DNA of 64,000 nt from Diplonema papillatum (GCA_030068145.1 JAPJBO010000498.1:62001-126000), one strand, 5' to 3'; shown: positions 1-11,603, counted from the first letter of the stretch. Numbers and translations: made by a program. The notes: generated from the letters alone by a model not told the origin.

Positions 1-946
1 TCTAGCCCACTTTTGTACCATCTGTATCTGTTTTGTGTTAACCATTCGCTTGCTTCCCCACTGTCCTCGCCGGGCTCGTGCTCTAGCGAGCTCTATGAAC
101 GTTCTCGATGTTTTCGACGCGTTTTTTCTTGCTGATCTGCGTTAGCTGGACCCGTGCCGCAATTCGTAGAGCCCCGGGCTTGGGTTTTCAGGGGATTGAG
201 CTGGCCCATCCCCTCTTGATAGACCGTGATAGACCGAATAATACAGCACCGGGCAATTCGATGCAGCTCTGGACTAGAGATGGACCTGATAGACCGTGGT
301 GGACCGTGATTCGCCGTGATAAACAGCGGCAGGCACTACGATGCAGTTTCAAGAGATAGGGACGGACCGGCTCAGGGATGCTGCGAGAACCTTCGCAGAA
401 CCACGGAAGTGCAAACGTGTGAGCAACCTTCCCTTCTGTGCCTGTGGGTGCTTCACCGCGCTGGTGCATATCACAAGTGTTTGCACTCTAAAACCCTCAA
501 TGCCATGCATCGTGTTCTACCTCAGAATTGGTTCAAGAACCTTGTAATCGGTTCCAAGAAATTCTTCTGAAGTGTTCTCACCCTGGGTAGTAAGAAATGC
601 TTCGGAGCGCACTGCGAACGCCTGCGCAGTGACACTGGTGTACTGCCGTGTAGACGTTTGCTTCACTTACCGCGCGAAGGAAGGTCGTATGCTTCGAGGC
701 CAGGCCCCTCTACAATGCAACCCTGAGGCTTGCGTTAGATATTGCTCGTGAATGGGCAAAATGTTTGCATGCGTGCTCGTGAATGGACACTTATGTGAGG
801 CACTGCTCGTGAATGGGGCACGCATTCTGCTGCAGAAGTAACGATTGCTTCTCGAACTACACCGACGCATGCTCCTACTTAACACCTGCACACCCTCAGA
901 AAACCGCAAAAAAAGCACTCGCTCGCTAAAGAAAGAAATCTACAAA
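1..946. other. gene-free flank with short direct repeats
   Basis: No convincing coding region. About 215-330 holds several copies of a gatagaccgtgat-like word, and about 740-815 holds three copies of gctcgtgaatgg at roughly 35-bp spacing. Open frames here are short and overlap on both strands. Confidence 0.5.
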
Positions 947-1132
947 ATGTTCAGAACCAGAATTGCACGTGCTGTTGCGTCGCCTGCCGCCCTCGATTGC
1001 ATGTTGGACTGCGCTTACTTCGTGGCAAGAACCCCCGGGCAGATGCCGGAGGTGAATTCTGACGCCAACGACAATGAGTTCGCGAGGCAGATTCAAGCCG
1101 AGTTCAGCGAAGTGAGCAGGAGAGAAGAGTGA
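947..1132 (+). CDS. small hypothetical protein, family A copy 1 (61 aa)
   Basis: A 61-residue frame from ATG at 947 to TGA at 1130-1132. It begins MFRTRIARAVA, contains an LDCMLDCAYFVAR segment with two Cys, and ends QAEFSEVSRREE. A second copy with the same start, the same Cys-containing middle and the same C-terminal QAEVSRLQEE-type ending lies at 6331-6570. Similarity confined to one frame, including start and stop, suggests real genes rather than chance frames. The N-terminus is basic and amphipathic with no acidic residues, as in a mitochondrial targeting signal; this is inference. The frame stays open upstream to 845, but the ATG at 947 is chosen because it aligns with the paralogue. 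No family is recognised and no function is proposed. Confidence 0.5.
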   Translation: MFRTRIARAVASPAALDCMLDCAYFVARTPGQMPEVNSDANDNEFARQIQAEFSEVSRREE

Positions 1133-1942
1133 GAGTTACCGTCGAACGGTATGTTCGAGAATCGTGGCGGAATGCGAGGGAAGGGAGCATCATCTTAGGC
1201 AGCATGTCGTTGCTGCCAAGTCTCTTTTCACTTTATCTCCGCCAAGACGGTTCAAAGCTGTTCCTGTCTGGACGCATTCGGCGCATCACATCAACTTTTA
1301 CTTTGACACAACCTGCGGTATACGCGTGCGATACGTGCTGTACTGCCTATCTTTTGGTGTTCTCGATAGGTCGCCTGTCTCTCTCGTACGTGTCGTACGA
1401 GGTGGAAATTTATCTACAGTTTTCATGATACAACCAAGACAAGGCCACAGCCGGAGTGGTGGCATCGTTGTCGAGATTTGTCAATGTTGGATGTTATTGT
1501 GAGAAGACGGCCGAGGAGAACATCAGAAGGACACAAAGAAGTGCACATGGAGAGCTGATCGGGCAGTCTCACCAAACTCCGAGCCCGTCGCTTACTTCTG
1601 TGCCTCTTCTTATCTCTTCTTTCTCGATGTGCTTGCACCCCTTGCAGCCGGTCTTTTTTTTTTTTTTTGGTGCAACGCCAGAACCAATGTGCGTGACACA
1701 CGCGCTTAGTTCCGGCGCTACTCCCCCCCCCCTTTTTTTTTGCACTCTTTCCATCTTTTTGGAGTTTGGAGTTTTCCATTTTTTTTTTTTTTTTTTTTTT
1801 TTGCTCCCCCGCTCCCCACCCGAATATGTTTCCCCTTCGATTTGAGAACGAACACGGACAAGCAGAAAAAAAAACGTGTCGGCATACTCAACGTGGGCTG
1901 CTTTCCGTGAAGAGCGGGTTGTGCTGCCGGAGGCGATGGCGT
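1133..1942. other. gene-free, homopolymer-rich stretch
   Basis: No supported gene. Long T runs (about 1652-1667 and 1780-1802) and C/T runs near 1725-1740 create lysine- or phenylalanine-rich frames that are artefacts of composition. Confidence 0.5.
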
Positions 1943-1946
1943 TTAT

Positions 1947-2159
1947 CATGCAGGGTCAAAACCTTGTGTCTTTTTGAAAATGGCAAAAAAAATAATTTCC
2001 GGAAAAAAATTGGGTTTTTTTGAATTTTAAAAGTTTGGAACAAACTCTGCAGTAATTTTTGAGGAAGTTGAGCAATTTTTTTTTTTCCAAAAAATTTTTT
2101 AGGGCTCCATCGGCCCCGCGGGAGCGGTTTAAAAAGACACAAGGTTTTGACCCTGCATG
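1947..2159. mobile_element. 213-bp MITE with perfect 29-bp terminal inverted repeats
   Basis: Positions 1947-1975 and 2131-2159 are perfect inverted complements (29 of 29), starting CATGCAGGGTCAAAACC. TTAT directly flanks both sides (1943-1946 and 2160-2163), consistent with a 4-bp target duplication, or TTA if one more terminal base belongs to the element. The interior is AT-rich and non-coding. The transposase superfamily is not assignable from this alone. Confidence 0.8.
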
Positions 2160-2196
2160 TTATAGAGCCCGCTGCTTTGAATTCGGCGCGTTTTTG

Positions 2197-2255
2197 AGAG
2201 TGAAAGTTCGCTTGAAACTCCGGGGTTTTAAAGTCTCCGGGCGACCTTCGTCGTT
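2197..2255. repeat. dispersed 55-bp block (family F), reverse orientation
   Basis: Carries the words gagagtgaaagttcgcttga, ccggggttttaaagtctccg and gcgaccttcgtcg. The same three words recur, in both orientations, near 6211, 16,258, 16,497, 26,838, 40,057, 40,988, 42,499 and 44,400. Spacing between the words is conserved. Confidence 0.7.
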
Positions 2256-2269
2256 ATGGGAAGATATTT

Positions 2270-2490
2270 TTGTGTTAACAATGCATTGTCGGTACTAAAA
2301 ATTGCACCAAATATACAACCCGTAACCATATAGCCCTTTCTTGCTCTAAAAGAACCCATTCATGAAAATAAACCCCCGGAATTTTAAGCTAGCTAAAAAT
2401 TGGTAGTTGGCAGCGTACTACATGAAACTTACCCAAAGCAGGCGAGTTCCGCTAGTGCGCACAAACAAAAGAAAGCGCCATACTATTTTT
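2270..2490. repeat. dispersed repeat family B
   Basis: Contains acaatgcattgtcggta, caccaaatatacaaccc and ggcagcgtactacatgaaac followed by gagttccgctagtgcgcac. The first and last parts recur at 33,020-33,145. The caccaaatatacaaccc part recurs at 5540 and 6145. A mosaic of interspersed repeats, no coding potential. Confidence 0.65.
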
Positions 2491-2499
2491 TTTCAACAA

Positions 2500-5400
2500 G
2501 GCAAGCCGACTTTTATAGATTCGCCGGACGCTACCGCGCCCCCGCCAGCTTTCCCCGCCTTTCATACAGAGCTGCCCTCCAGATCCCCCCTCCGAACTCC
2601 CTTTCTCGACCCCCGTTTGACAGCAACCTTCCTCTCTGTTCTCCCTCCTGCACAAGGGCAGCCACAGCCTCGGCTTGATGGTGTCTACAGGCTCTCTGCC
2701 GGCTCCTTTTCTTCTGAAGTTCGTACCTATCCTGGGCATGCTAGAACTTGCATGTCGCTGGAAGCTACGAAAAAGTTGTTTGAGGAACTGTAACCGGCGC
2801 TCAAGCCTCCGTCCGTGAGGTGGCATTCCTTCGTCAACATCCAGGAATCGTTCTCACGACTACCTTTCAAGCACAGCACCGCGTTTGGCGAATGTTGGTC
2901 CGGCCAGCATAGCTCCGGACCGTCTGCAAACAGCCTCGTCAACTTATCGGACACGCAAGTGGGGCCGTAAATCCCCCCAAAAATGTCGTCGGCCTTGCAG
3001 AAGTTCGGTCTACTTTCTTTTCTTCTTTTTCTGTTTTTTTTACATCCACGTGTGAGCCAGTTCACCCGCGGCCCGATCGAACGTCGTCGAACCTTGTATA
3101 TTCTTGGGTTAGATCGGGAAGTATTCTGTGGCGATAACCTGGTTGTAGAGTGTACTCCAAGCGTAATCGAGTGATATCGCCGCGCAATCGTTTAAGTTAG
3201 AACGCAAAGAATTCTGTGGGTGATAATCTGCACCTCTCCGCGTAATCCAGCCCAGGTTGTTTTCAGGAGGTAGGTGAATTAGAATTAGCTCAGTACATAC
3301 TGCGAAGATGAGGAATACTTGCGTTCAAAGAGAAACGGCGCCGGTCGATCCGAATTGATCGCATTGAGCCGGTTCATAAGAGGTAGTCGAGCTGCCTTCA
3401 TTTCTCTCGTGAGTCTAGGGGTTTCCTCATCTCCGCGTCGATTGTATTGCCAGGAAACGTTTTATACGTGAATGCTTTTCTCTATCTTCTTGGTGTCCCG
3501 CGTCCGCTTTCCCCCCCAGAAAAGAAGAACACGTCACCCCATCCCCTATTCTCCCCAGATTTCTTTCGCCTCTTCTTTCACCGGAAGATGCAAGAGAAAG
3601 AATCCTACGAGACGCTTTGTGTGTTTTCTTTTTCCCACGTCTTCTTTCAACAGGAGATGCCGCAGAAAAAAAGGTGCGTCGGTATAGTTCGCCATGAAAT
3701 TATCGAGACGAGGTCATGCCAGACAAAGTCAGCCTCGCAGACTCCTCCCGTTTCTACGTGCGGTTTTCTCATCGCCGGCTCCCAAGCCTCCAGTTCCGAC
3801 GTCCTTGTTCACCGGCCACTGTTTGCGCAGTGTGCTGATGAAGGGTGCTGGAAGCGGAATTCGAGACGCAGCGGGGGAGGCTATCACCCTGCTTCTTCGA
3901 GAGCCCCGAACTATACTGAAGCAAGAGGCCGGGTTGACCGAGCAAGGAAGCGTTCGGTGGGACCTGAGTACTAGCCCTCAGAACACGGCCGTCCCGCCGC
4001 GGCTGAGCCTCCGCTTCTTTTGTTTTCTTTTTTCTCTTACCCGGTCTCTCTTTGTCTTTCGCGCCCCTCTCTTTGTTTGTCGTCCCCCCTTGTGATATGC
4101 AGCAACGCTCAACGAAGCAAAGACAGCCCAGGACGCTGCTCCGTGCACAGACACCCTCTCTAGGCTACAAACCCTGGGGGAAACCAGCTTATTGGTGCAC
4201 AGGTGTACCCGAAATTGAAAAAAAATCGTAGGTCCAGTTTTTCGATGCAGAAGAAGGATTTGACCACTCTGCTTCGCTTTCGTCACATAAAAAAGGGAAG
4301 CAACCAAGGAGGCGCGAACCTGCGCCCCCATACCATCACCCCACACCCTCCCCTCGAGGCAGTACTCTGCCTTACACACTAAGCGAATTTCTTTTTTTTC
4401 ACCCGTCTGTTCTTCCTACGAGTCCTCGTCTTGAGGGCACAACCTTCGGTTCATTTGTTTTTTTTGGGTTTACCCAACCACCTGACGACTAAGCTCGCAT
4501 CGCTGTCTTGTCAGCAGGCGTGCAATGCCACGCTCTCTCTGGCCCTTGTGCATGTACGCGGATTGGATGTGGATAGATAAATAAACGAAATTCTTTGAGG
4601 CGTTGGTCCATATTTTGGTTGGTAATTTTCCTTGTACCCCACATCGAACAAAAGTTGGTTTGAAGTGAAGCCTTTGAGGTCAATTTTGTTTTGAGTGGCA
4701 TGAACAATCTAATTGATTCCGCGTGCATGGATAAGCAGCCCGACTCCGTGGTACTGTACTGCTGCCATCCGGCCTGCTGGAGACACGAGGCTGAGCGCAA
4801 ATCTGTCTTTCAAGCACCGCTTTCTTTTTTTCTTTTTCAATCCTTTATTTCAACACCTTGCAATCTAAAAATAAACGCTAAAAAAAATTAAGAAAACTAA
4901 CCCCCCCCCAACCACACCCTCATCCCCACGACCCGAATTTATTCTTCAAGCTTTTCATTATGCTATCGACATTCCTTTTTGTTGCACGTGGGACAGAGTA
5001 TTACATAAAGCCTTCAGGGTCTGTGCGAGGGGTCCAAACACCGATGGCCTGGCTGACAGATTTGCAGTCAGGCATCAGTGCCCGTGCAGGGACCAGCATA
5101 TCGTAGAGGACCCCACAATCCCCAGCAGGGCCTCACACAGAGACTCACATTCCCCGAGTGTGTGTCTGACTACCAGACTCAAGAATCAATCTCTTTTTTC
5201 TGAAGAAAAAAGAGACAACACATAATGACCATTTGATGGCCATTCGCCATCTTTTTTTTTTTGGCCGCTGTAATACACTCTGCCGTAGGTCCAGCATCCA
5301 GAATCTCTTTCTTCTTCTTCTTGTCTTCTTTCCCCCAATGCCGACTCCCGTGTTCTCATCCCCCCCTCCCCTCCACCCCCGCCCCCCCTTTCCATGGTGG

Positions 5401-5534
5401 CTGTTGTTTTTGTTGAGCCAACTCTTCGTAACCCCTTTTTCAGCAAAGCCAGCGAAGCTTGCGCGCAGTACGAGCAGAGGCACTAGATTGCCAACAGTAG
5501 TTGTGGGGGGACTTTTTTCTGTGTCTAACAAAAA
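2500..5534. other. gene-free stretch with two retroelement 3' tail fragments
   Basis: No supported gene. Near 3100-3150 and 3195-3245 there are two short stretches resembling the 3' tail of the non-LTR element at 53 kb (gggttaga... ttctgtggcgataa and gtgataatctgcacc). The remainder holds T-, A- and C-rich runs and short non-conserved frames. A 175-codon plus frame at 3447-3974 shows no recognisable domain and is not annotated. Confidence 0.45.
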
Positions 5535-6296
5535 AGCACCAAATATACAACCCAGCCCTTTCTTGCTCTAAGAGAACCCATCCATCAACGGTCACACGGA
5601 GACCCTAAAACGACGAACGACCACGAAGGGGCAGGTAAGTACCACACACAGAGCATATGATCAGTAAAGTGCAGGTGCCACGAAGGCACATACAGAGCAT
5701 GAGATCGAAAAAGTACAGAAAAAATACCACGAAGACAAGCCACGTGCGGAGCATGAGATGCTACGCAGACAGACAAGCGCTGCGTACCGAGCATGCGATC
5801 GGTGTAGTGCAGATACCACGAAGGCAGGCAAGCTCCACATACGGAGCTACGGACCGTCAGGATGCTTACAAGCGCTGCCGCCGTGTGAAGTGTGCATGCG
5901 AACGCTGTCTGCTACCAAGAACCCAGCGGAACTGCAGGGCATCCCTGGCTCAACTACGGGTTACAATCTAGTTCGACACCGTAACCGTCCTAAAGACTGA
6001 CAAATGAAAGAGACTGACATTCATCACTGGAGTGAGTCAATCACGAAATGAGACGGAGCCACCGACCACATAGCGTGCACAAAGCTGAACCCCACAAACA
6101 AACAGTCCCGGACTTGGCTAGCCACAACCCATAACGAAAGCGTGCACCAAATATACAACCCGTAACCATATAGCCCTCTTAGAGCAATTGCTCTAAGAGA
6201 ACCCATTCATCAACGGTCACACGGAGACTCTAAAACCCCCGGAATTTCAAGCGAACTTTAACTCGAAACAAGCAAAGGTCGAAAGACACCTATCTA
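5535..6296. repeat. two copies of a composite interspersed repeat (F/B type)
   Basis: Both 5545-5612 and 6145-6250 contain caccaaatatacaaccc, ctctaagagaacccat, and tcaacggtcacacggagac in the same order. The second copy runs on into ggtcgaaagacacctat (near 6280), also found near 26,745 and 26,937. The 5620-6120 interval between them contains repeated accacgaaggcag/gagcatgagatc words but no conserved frame. Confidence 0.65.
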
Positions 6297-6330
6297 CACA
6301 CCACAAAAGAAAAGCCAACCAGAATCAAGG

Positions 6331-6570
6331 ATGTTCCGCAGTACAAGAATCGCCAGGGCTGTGTGCCCGTCGTTGACAATGGACTGCAGGCTGATGGGAT
6401 GCGCGCCGTTCGTGACTGCGTACACAACCCGAACCGGTAAGGACAAGCTGCCCGTGCTCCACAAGGATGCCAGCTGCGAAGATATCGCGCCGGAATACAT
6501 GCACGCCGATTCCCACTACTACCAGTTCGTGCGAATGCAGGCCGAGGTCTCCCGTCTGCAAGAAGAGTGA
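6331..6570 (+). CDS. small hypothetical protein, family A copy 2 (79 aa)
   Basis: A 79-residue frame from ATG at 6331 to TGA at 6568-6570. It starts MFRSTRIARAV, has a Cys-containing MDCRLMGCAPFV segment, then an 18-residue insertion relative to copy 1 (including LPVLHKDASCED), and ends VRMQAEVSRLQEE. The match to the 947-1132 product covers both ends and the middle. The basic, Arg-rich start without acidic residues would suit import into a mitochondrion (inference). A single exon with unknown function. A composite repeat lies immediately upstream (6145-6296), so the promoter region may be repeat-derived. Confidence 0.5.
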   Translation: MFRSTRIARAVCPSLTMDCRLMGCAPFVTAYTTRTGKDKLPVLHKDASCEDIAPEYMHADSHYYQFVRMQAEVSRLQEE

Positions 6571-7800
6571 CCACCCCGTGCCCCCAGCGGCCCGTTCTCG
6601 TGACGAATGCGAGTCCAGCGGCCTTTTCTCGCGGCGAATGCGAGCACGATCCATCGCGCCTTTTCGGAACGCACGCCTCAACGTCTCGAGCTCTCCACAA
6701 CTTGGGCCGAATCTAGTAACAAACGTTCCCACACAGGGAGGCAAAAAGTTAGCAAGCAAACCCTGCCGCGGAAGCCGTTTATATAGATCGCGCGCAAAAG
6801 TATCTCTTATCGATTTTATTTGTTAGTAGTACTTTGTTGCGCTGAAGGGAACACTTCCGGAACACGTCTGCACATGAGTACATGCGAATGCAACACAAAC
6901 GAAGTAGTGCTACCACAGCGAAACGAGAGCAATACACCCCGCGCACGCGAAGAACAAGAAACGCGGCCCTTTTCCGGCGCCGAAGCTTTACCAGCTTAGG
7001 TTGCGCACTTCACCATAGTTAAGAAGACGAATGAAAACGCAAATATCGCTAGAAAACATAGACACAAAGATAGCTCAAAGCATCTTCAGAATAACACGAA
7101 AAGCCTCCAGGCAAACCCCTGTTTTCACATTTCTTTGAGGGTTGCATCGTCATCATTGATCAGTTGCGCTGCTGATCTGCTGTTGTTACTCATTGCGAGA
7201 CCTGCTCCCGATAAGCGTTCCTTGGCGATCCACTTGCTATTCGCAACCCGCAACCAAGTGTGTAAAAACACAGAGATTATCCTGCATGGTTTCCGAATTT
7301 CGGGGATTCCCTGCAAAAAACAGGCAAAAAAACAGCAGAGGGATTGAGAGAGAGACTTCGCTGACGAACATCTTTCTCTCTCGTTTGCATTCTTTACACA
7401 CCAACTTTTTTCTCCCCGCCCTTAGAACTCTTTCCTCGTAGGCGGGACCTGGATGTCACCCAGATCCCGCCTACGCCCGATACCTCCCCGCATACCTTCA
7501 TCTTTCTACGCGATTCTTTCTGTTGTTACACGGTACGAGAGGATGTCGGCCTAATAACTTTGAGATAGTTTCGCAAAGTCGGGAAACATTCCACCCGGCA
7601 TATCTAACTCAATCCCAAATGAGCAGGTCGCAGAGTGCATTGCAAACGTGCACCCAGACCCTCGTGCCCAGGCACCGACCCAGCTTAACAAAAAGGACAC
7701 CACCCCGCGAAACCCCACCGACTTCTTCCAACAAGAACTTTCACTCTAAGAATGAAGAAGAAGAGGAAAAAGTTGTGCTCTAAAACCACTGTGGCGAACT
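6571..7800. other. gene-free stretch with one strong hairpin
   Basis: No supported gene. Positions about 7438-7476 form an inverted repeat (gtaggcgggacctgg / cagatcccgcctac with a 6-8 base loop). The function is unknown. It lies 330 bp from the Harbinger-like element, whose terminus also contains gtaggcg. Confidence 0.5.
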
Positions 7801-8593
7801 TTAAGTAGGCGTTTTTTTTTTTCTTTTTTTTTTTTTGGCCCATGTCCGCGCGCGCGTAAATTTTTGGAAACCCCCGAAAAAAAAAAACTTTTGCAAAAAA
7901 AAACTTTTGGGATCTGTGCATTGGAACCGGTCGTGAGAGCGACTTCAGGCGTAGTCACGAGCGTGTCCGGCTCGGGAAAATCGAAAACCTGTTCATCACA
8001 CCGATACTTCACGGCGATGCAAATCGCGTAGACGTTGTTTACCTCAGTGTGTATTGACTTTGAAGCCGACTATGCCCGGTGCTGGGTTGGTGCGCTGGGC
8101 AAGCAATATCGTGATACTTCGACGTTGGTGTCAATCTAAACAGCAAGATTTGCGTAGCTTTAGCCAGCTCCTGCTGGACGCAGTCGAAGCACGCGGGATA
8201 CAAGCACAGCCTCAGCTTCGAAACCGTGCGCGGTTTCACCAGCAAGGCATGTCGGGGGGTTTTGCCGCTGTGGTGCGATTATCACACAGAACCAGTCCGC
8301 GGGGCAGTGCACGCGTCTATGCCTTCCGACGCCTGGGGCGGCTGCTGGTAGGGACGTATCTGAGACTCGACTGAGGAGGCATTAAAAGGACGCAGGGCAA
8401 GCGATGCGTTCGCGGGGCTTGCGACATAGTGCTTGCACTTGACCGGCGGCAATGTCTTGTGCCGCGGTATATTTGCGAAAGAAAACGGCACTCGTCGCCT
8501 GACAGTCTAGACCGCACATCCCTGAGCATAACTGCCTTCGTTGCACACGGCGTCCAACCAATTGCCGTGTGCTACAAGCACCTGCTCGAGACA

Positions 8594-9290
8594 TCACCGG
8601 TCTCTTTCGTTGTGGGTGTGAGTCCGGCGCCGTTTGTTACGCATGAGAAGGTGGCCACTGGCTAAAGCTTGCTGCACACACACAGGGTTGGCAGAGTACC
8701 GACCAACTCCGTTTACACCAAGCAGGGCATCTTTGTGTACTCGGGTATTATCGACAAAGCCACTACACCCGAAGTGACGGTGTCGACGTCCGCCTTTGGG
8801 GGTTTCAACAGCAGACCGCCGCAGAAGCCGCGAGAGCAACCATCCTTGCACAAGGTGGAGGAAAGCAGAAGTTGAAGTGCACCATACTATCTGCGGGTAG
8901 CTGGCGCTTAATCTCGCCGATGAAAATGCCACCGACCAGCCGTCAGTAGGCTCTCGCACGGTGGTTCGGTAGGACCGTGACATCGCAATGGGGCATGTCA
9001 GAAGAGAGATACAAGATTGACGGACACCCGCACAATCGACAGTCCTCTGGTTCACTGCTTTATCGTTCGCGGCGTACCCAGCGAACCGCGATCTCGAGTT
9101 TTAAACCCGAGTGTTTTTCTCCTGTGGCATCGTCTATCCTCTGCAGCCTTCGACTATGGAACTGTTGAACTCTAGACTGCCACCGCAACCCCTCGGATAC
9201 ATCAAGCTCATCACACTCATCTTTGAGCTCATCGTCCAGGAATTCCACCAACAACGGGCACAAAAGTGCCAACAGCGGACCGGCCAGTAT
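8594..9290 (-). pseudogene. possible decayed coding segment of the Harbinger-like element
   Basis: Minus-strand frames 9290-9060 and 9055-8594 have counterparts in copy 2 on the plus strand at about 20,890-21,560 (shared words such as LCPLLVEFLDDELK, SEGLRWQSRVQQ, MSRSYRTTVREPTDGW, CSGFV). Both copies carry different stops and frameshifts, so neither is intact. I cannot recognise DDE motifs, so identity as transposase remnant is inference from its position inside a TIR element. Confidence 0.3.
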
Positions 9291-9298
9291 GTATAGCC

Positions 9299-10867
9299 GG
9301 TACATACGGTATGAAGCGGTGTGTAGCCGGTACATACGGTATGAAGCGGTGTGTAGCCGGTACATACGGTGTGAAGCGGTGTGTAGCCGGTACATACGGT
9401 GTGAAGCGGTGTGTAGCCGGTACATACGGTATGAAGCGGTGTGTAGCCGGTACATACGGTATGAAGCGGTGTGTAGCCGGTACATACGGTGTGAAGCGGT
9501 GTGTAGCCGGTACATACGGTATGAAGCGGTGTGTAGCCGGTACATACGGTATGAAGCGGTGTGTAGCCGGTACATACGGTATGAAGCGGTGTGTAGCCGG
9601 TACATACGGTGTGAAGCGGTGTGTAGCCGGTACATACGGTATGAAGCGGTGTGTAGCCGGTACATACGGTATGAAGCGGCGGTGTGTAGCCGGTACATAC
9701 GGTATGAAGCGGTGTGTAGCCGGTACATACGGTGTGAAGCGGTGTGTAGCCGGTACATACGGTATGAAGCGGTGTGTAGCCGGTACATACGGTGTGAAGC
9801 GGTGTGTAGCCGGTACATACGGTATGAAGCGGTGTGTAGCCGGTACATACGGTATGAAGCGGTGTGTAGCCGGTACATACGGTATGAAGCGGTGTGTAGC
9901 CGGTACATACGGTGTGAAGCGGTGTGTAGCCGGTACATACGGTGTGAAGCGGTGTGTAGCCGGTACATACGGTATGAAGCGGTGTGTAGCCGGTACATAC
10001 GGTATGAAGCGGTGTGTAGCCGGTACATACGGTATGAAGCGGTGTGTAGCCGGTACATACGGTGTGAAGCGGTGTGTAGCCGGTACATACGGTATGAAGC
10101 GGTGTGTAGCCGGTACATACGGTGTGAAGCGGTGTGTAGCCGGTACATACGGTATGAAGCGGTGTGTAGCCGGTACATACGGTGTGAAGCGGTGTGTAGC
10201 CGGTACATACGGTATGAAGCGGTGTGTAGCCGGTACATACGGTATGAAGCGGTGTGTAGCCGGTACATACGGTATGAAGCGGTGTGTAGCCGGTACATAC
10301 GGTATGAAGCGGTGTGTAGCCGGTACATACGGTATGAAGCGGTGTGTAGCCGGTACATACGGTATGAAGCGGTGTGTAGCCGGTACATACGGTGTGAAGC
10401 GGTGTGTAGCCGGTACATACGGTATGAAGCGGTGTGTAGCCGGTACATACGGTGTGAAGCGGTGTGTAGCCGGTACATACGGTGTGAAGCGGTGTGTAGC
10501 CGGTACATACGGTGTGAAGCGGTGTGTAGCCGGTACATACGGTATGAAGCGGTGTGTAGCCGGTACATACGGTGTGAAGCGGTGTGTAGCCGGTACATAC
10601 GGTATGAAGCGGTGTGTAGCCGGTACATACGGTGTGAAGCGGTGTGTAGCCGGTACATACGGTGTGAAGCGGTGTGTAGCCGGTACATACGGTGTGAAGC
10701 GGTGTGTAGCCGGTACATACGGTGTGAAGCGGTGTGTAGCCGGTACATACGGTATGAAGCGGTGTGTAGCCGGTACATACGGTATGAAGCGGTGTGTAGC
10801 CGGTACATACGGTATGAAGCGGTGTGTAGCCGGTACATACGGTGTGAAGCGGTGTGTAGCCGGTACA
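9299..10867. repeat. 30-bp minisatellite, about 52 units
   Basis: Unit tacatacggtatgaagcggt plus gtgtagccgg, 30 bp, repeated about 52 times with almost no divergence. The main variation is one biallelic site (ggtATGAAG or ggtGTGAAG), plus a single 3-bp insertion near 9680. Because 30 is divisible by 3 and the unit lacks stops in several frames, it opens frames of 535-674 codons on both strands. These are composition artefacts. Copy 2 of the host element has only about one diverged unit at 20,875-20,905, so the array arose by expansion inside copy 1. Confidence 0.95.
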
Positions 10868-10961
10868 CAGTAGCAGAAGTCTTGTGGCAAAAGTTTTTTT
10901 TTTCTTCTGAAAAGTGTTTTTTTTGCGCGCGCGCGCGTAAATTTCTGCGGGCCGACATGGG

Positions 10962-11603
10962 CAGTGCTCCCGCTAACGAAAAAGTGCGAGGAATTCCTCA
11001 AAAAAAAAGAGGCTCGAAAAAAGAGGGTGAGGAATTCCTCACCTTTTTCCCATTGGTGGTATCGTGTAGCCAAAGCACTGCATGACGGTCTACCCTCTGA
11101 TGGGCATGGTGGGGTGGCGGGTAGAAGTTGGGGGCTGGAGCCAGAAAGAGAGTCGAGGCTCAGAAGCAGCCCCGGATTTCTTGACAGATTCTCTCCGACT
11201 CGACACAACTGCCTTATTCCATGTGATCTCTGGTCTGCATCTACTCGTGCCAATGATTTACCAGCACACAGTATTGAGTGGTGGTTGAATTTGAAATGGG
11301 CTGTTGCCTTCAGGAATGCGCAGTGTTTATTGTGACAAACCGACTGAGAAGTTCAAACCTTCTCCACCTGCACCGTACCGTTCGCCGGGGGGCAGACCCC
11401 CCCGGACCCCCCTTGAAAGATTCTGGTGCTCCCCTGGAGAAAAGCTTCTCGGTCTCAGAAAGTTGGTCGAGAAACCGAGGCAGAAACGAAGCTAATAACC
11501 TGTGCAGCACGGGGGAAAAAAAATTGGAGGCACAAAAAAAAAAAAATCATCCAAAAGCAGGGTTTGGAATTCCTCACCAAAAGTGAGGTTAGCGGGAGCA
11601 CTG
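10962..11603. mobile_element. hAT-like non-autonomous element with 16-bp TIRs
   Basis: 10,962-10,977 is CAGTGCTCCCGCTAAC and 11,588-11,603 is its exact inverted complement. The flanking octamers are gacatggg (10,954-10,961) and gacatggc (11,604-11,611), 7 of 8 identical. The size, CAGTG terminus and 8-bp duplication are the hallmarks of the hAT superfamily. Sub-terminal ggaattcctc palindromes occur at both ends. The 642-bp interior encodes nothing recognisable. Confidence 0.75.

Larger units (their letters stand above)
7805..10961. mobile_element. Harbinger-like DNA element, copy 1, expanded by a 30-bp array; right end broken
   Basis: The left end has TAA at 7802-7804 followed by gtaggcg, a T run and ggcccatgtccgcgcgcg. 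The body (7900-9290) matches, in inverted orientation, the body of the 20,744-22,410 copy over about 1.4 kb. The right end (10,880-10,961) is the inverted equivalent of the left end of copy 2: gcaaaag, T run, GC repeat, aaatttctg, gggccgacatgg. A 30-bp array (9299-10,867) explains the extra 1.5 kb. The right terminus is interrupted by the hAT-like element at 10,962. No intact transposase frame was found, so it is probably non-autonomous or decayed. Confidence 0.7.

Noticed and set aside
3447-3974. 175-codon plus frame
   Set aside because: Composition follows pyrimidine-rich DNA, overlapping frames exist on the same strand, and there is no domain or paralogue.
9299-10867. CRISPR-like regular repeat
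   Set aside because: Units are contiguous with no unique spacers, and the host is a eukaryote with a transposon context.
9060-11253. Open frames of 535-674 codons on both strands through the 30-bp array
   Set aside because: A 30-bp unit without stops opens several frames at once. Six-frame openness, uniform repeats and absence from the sister element point to a DNA array, not a protein.
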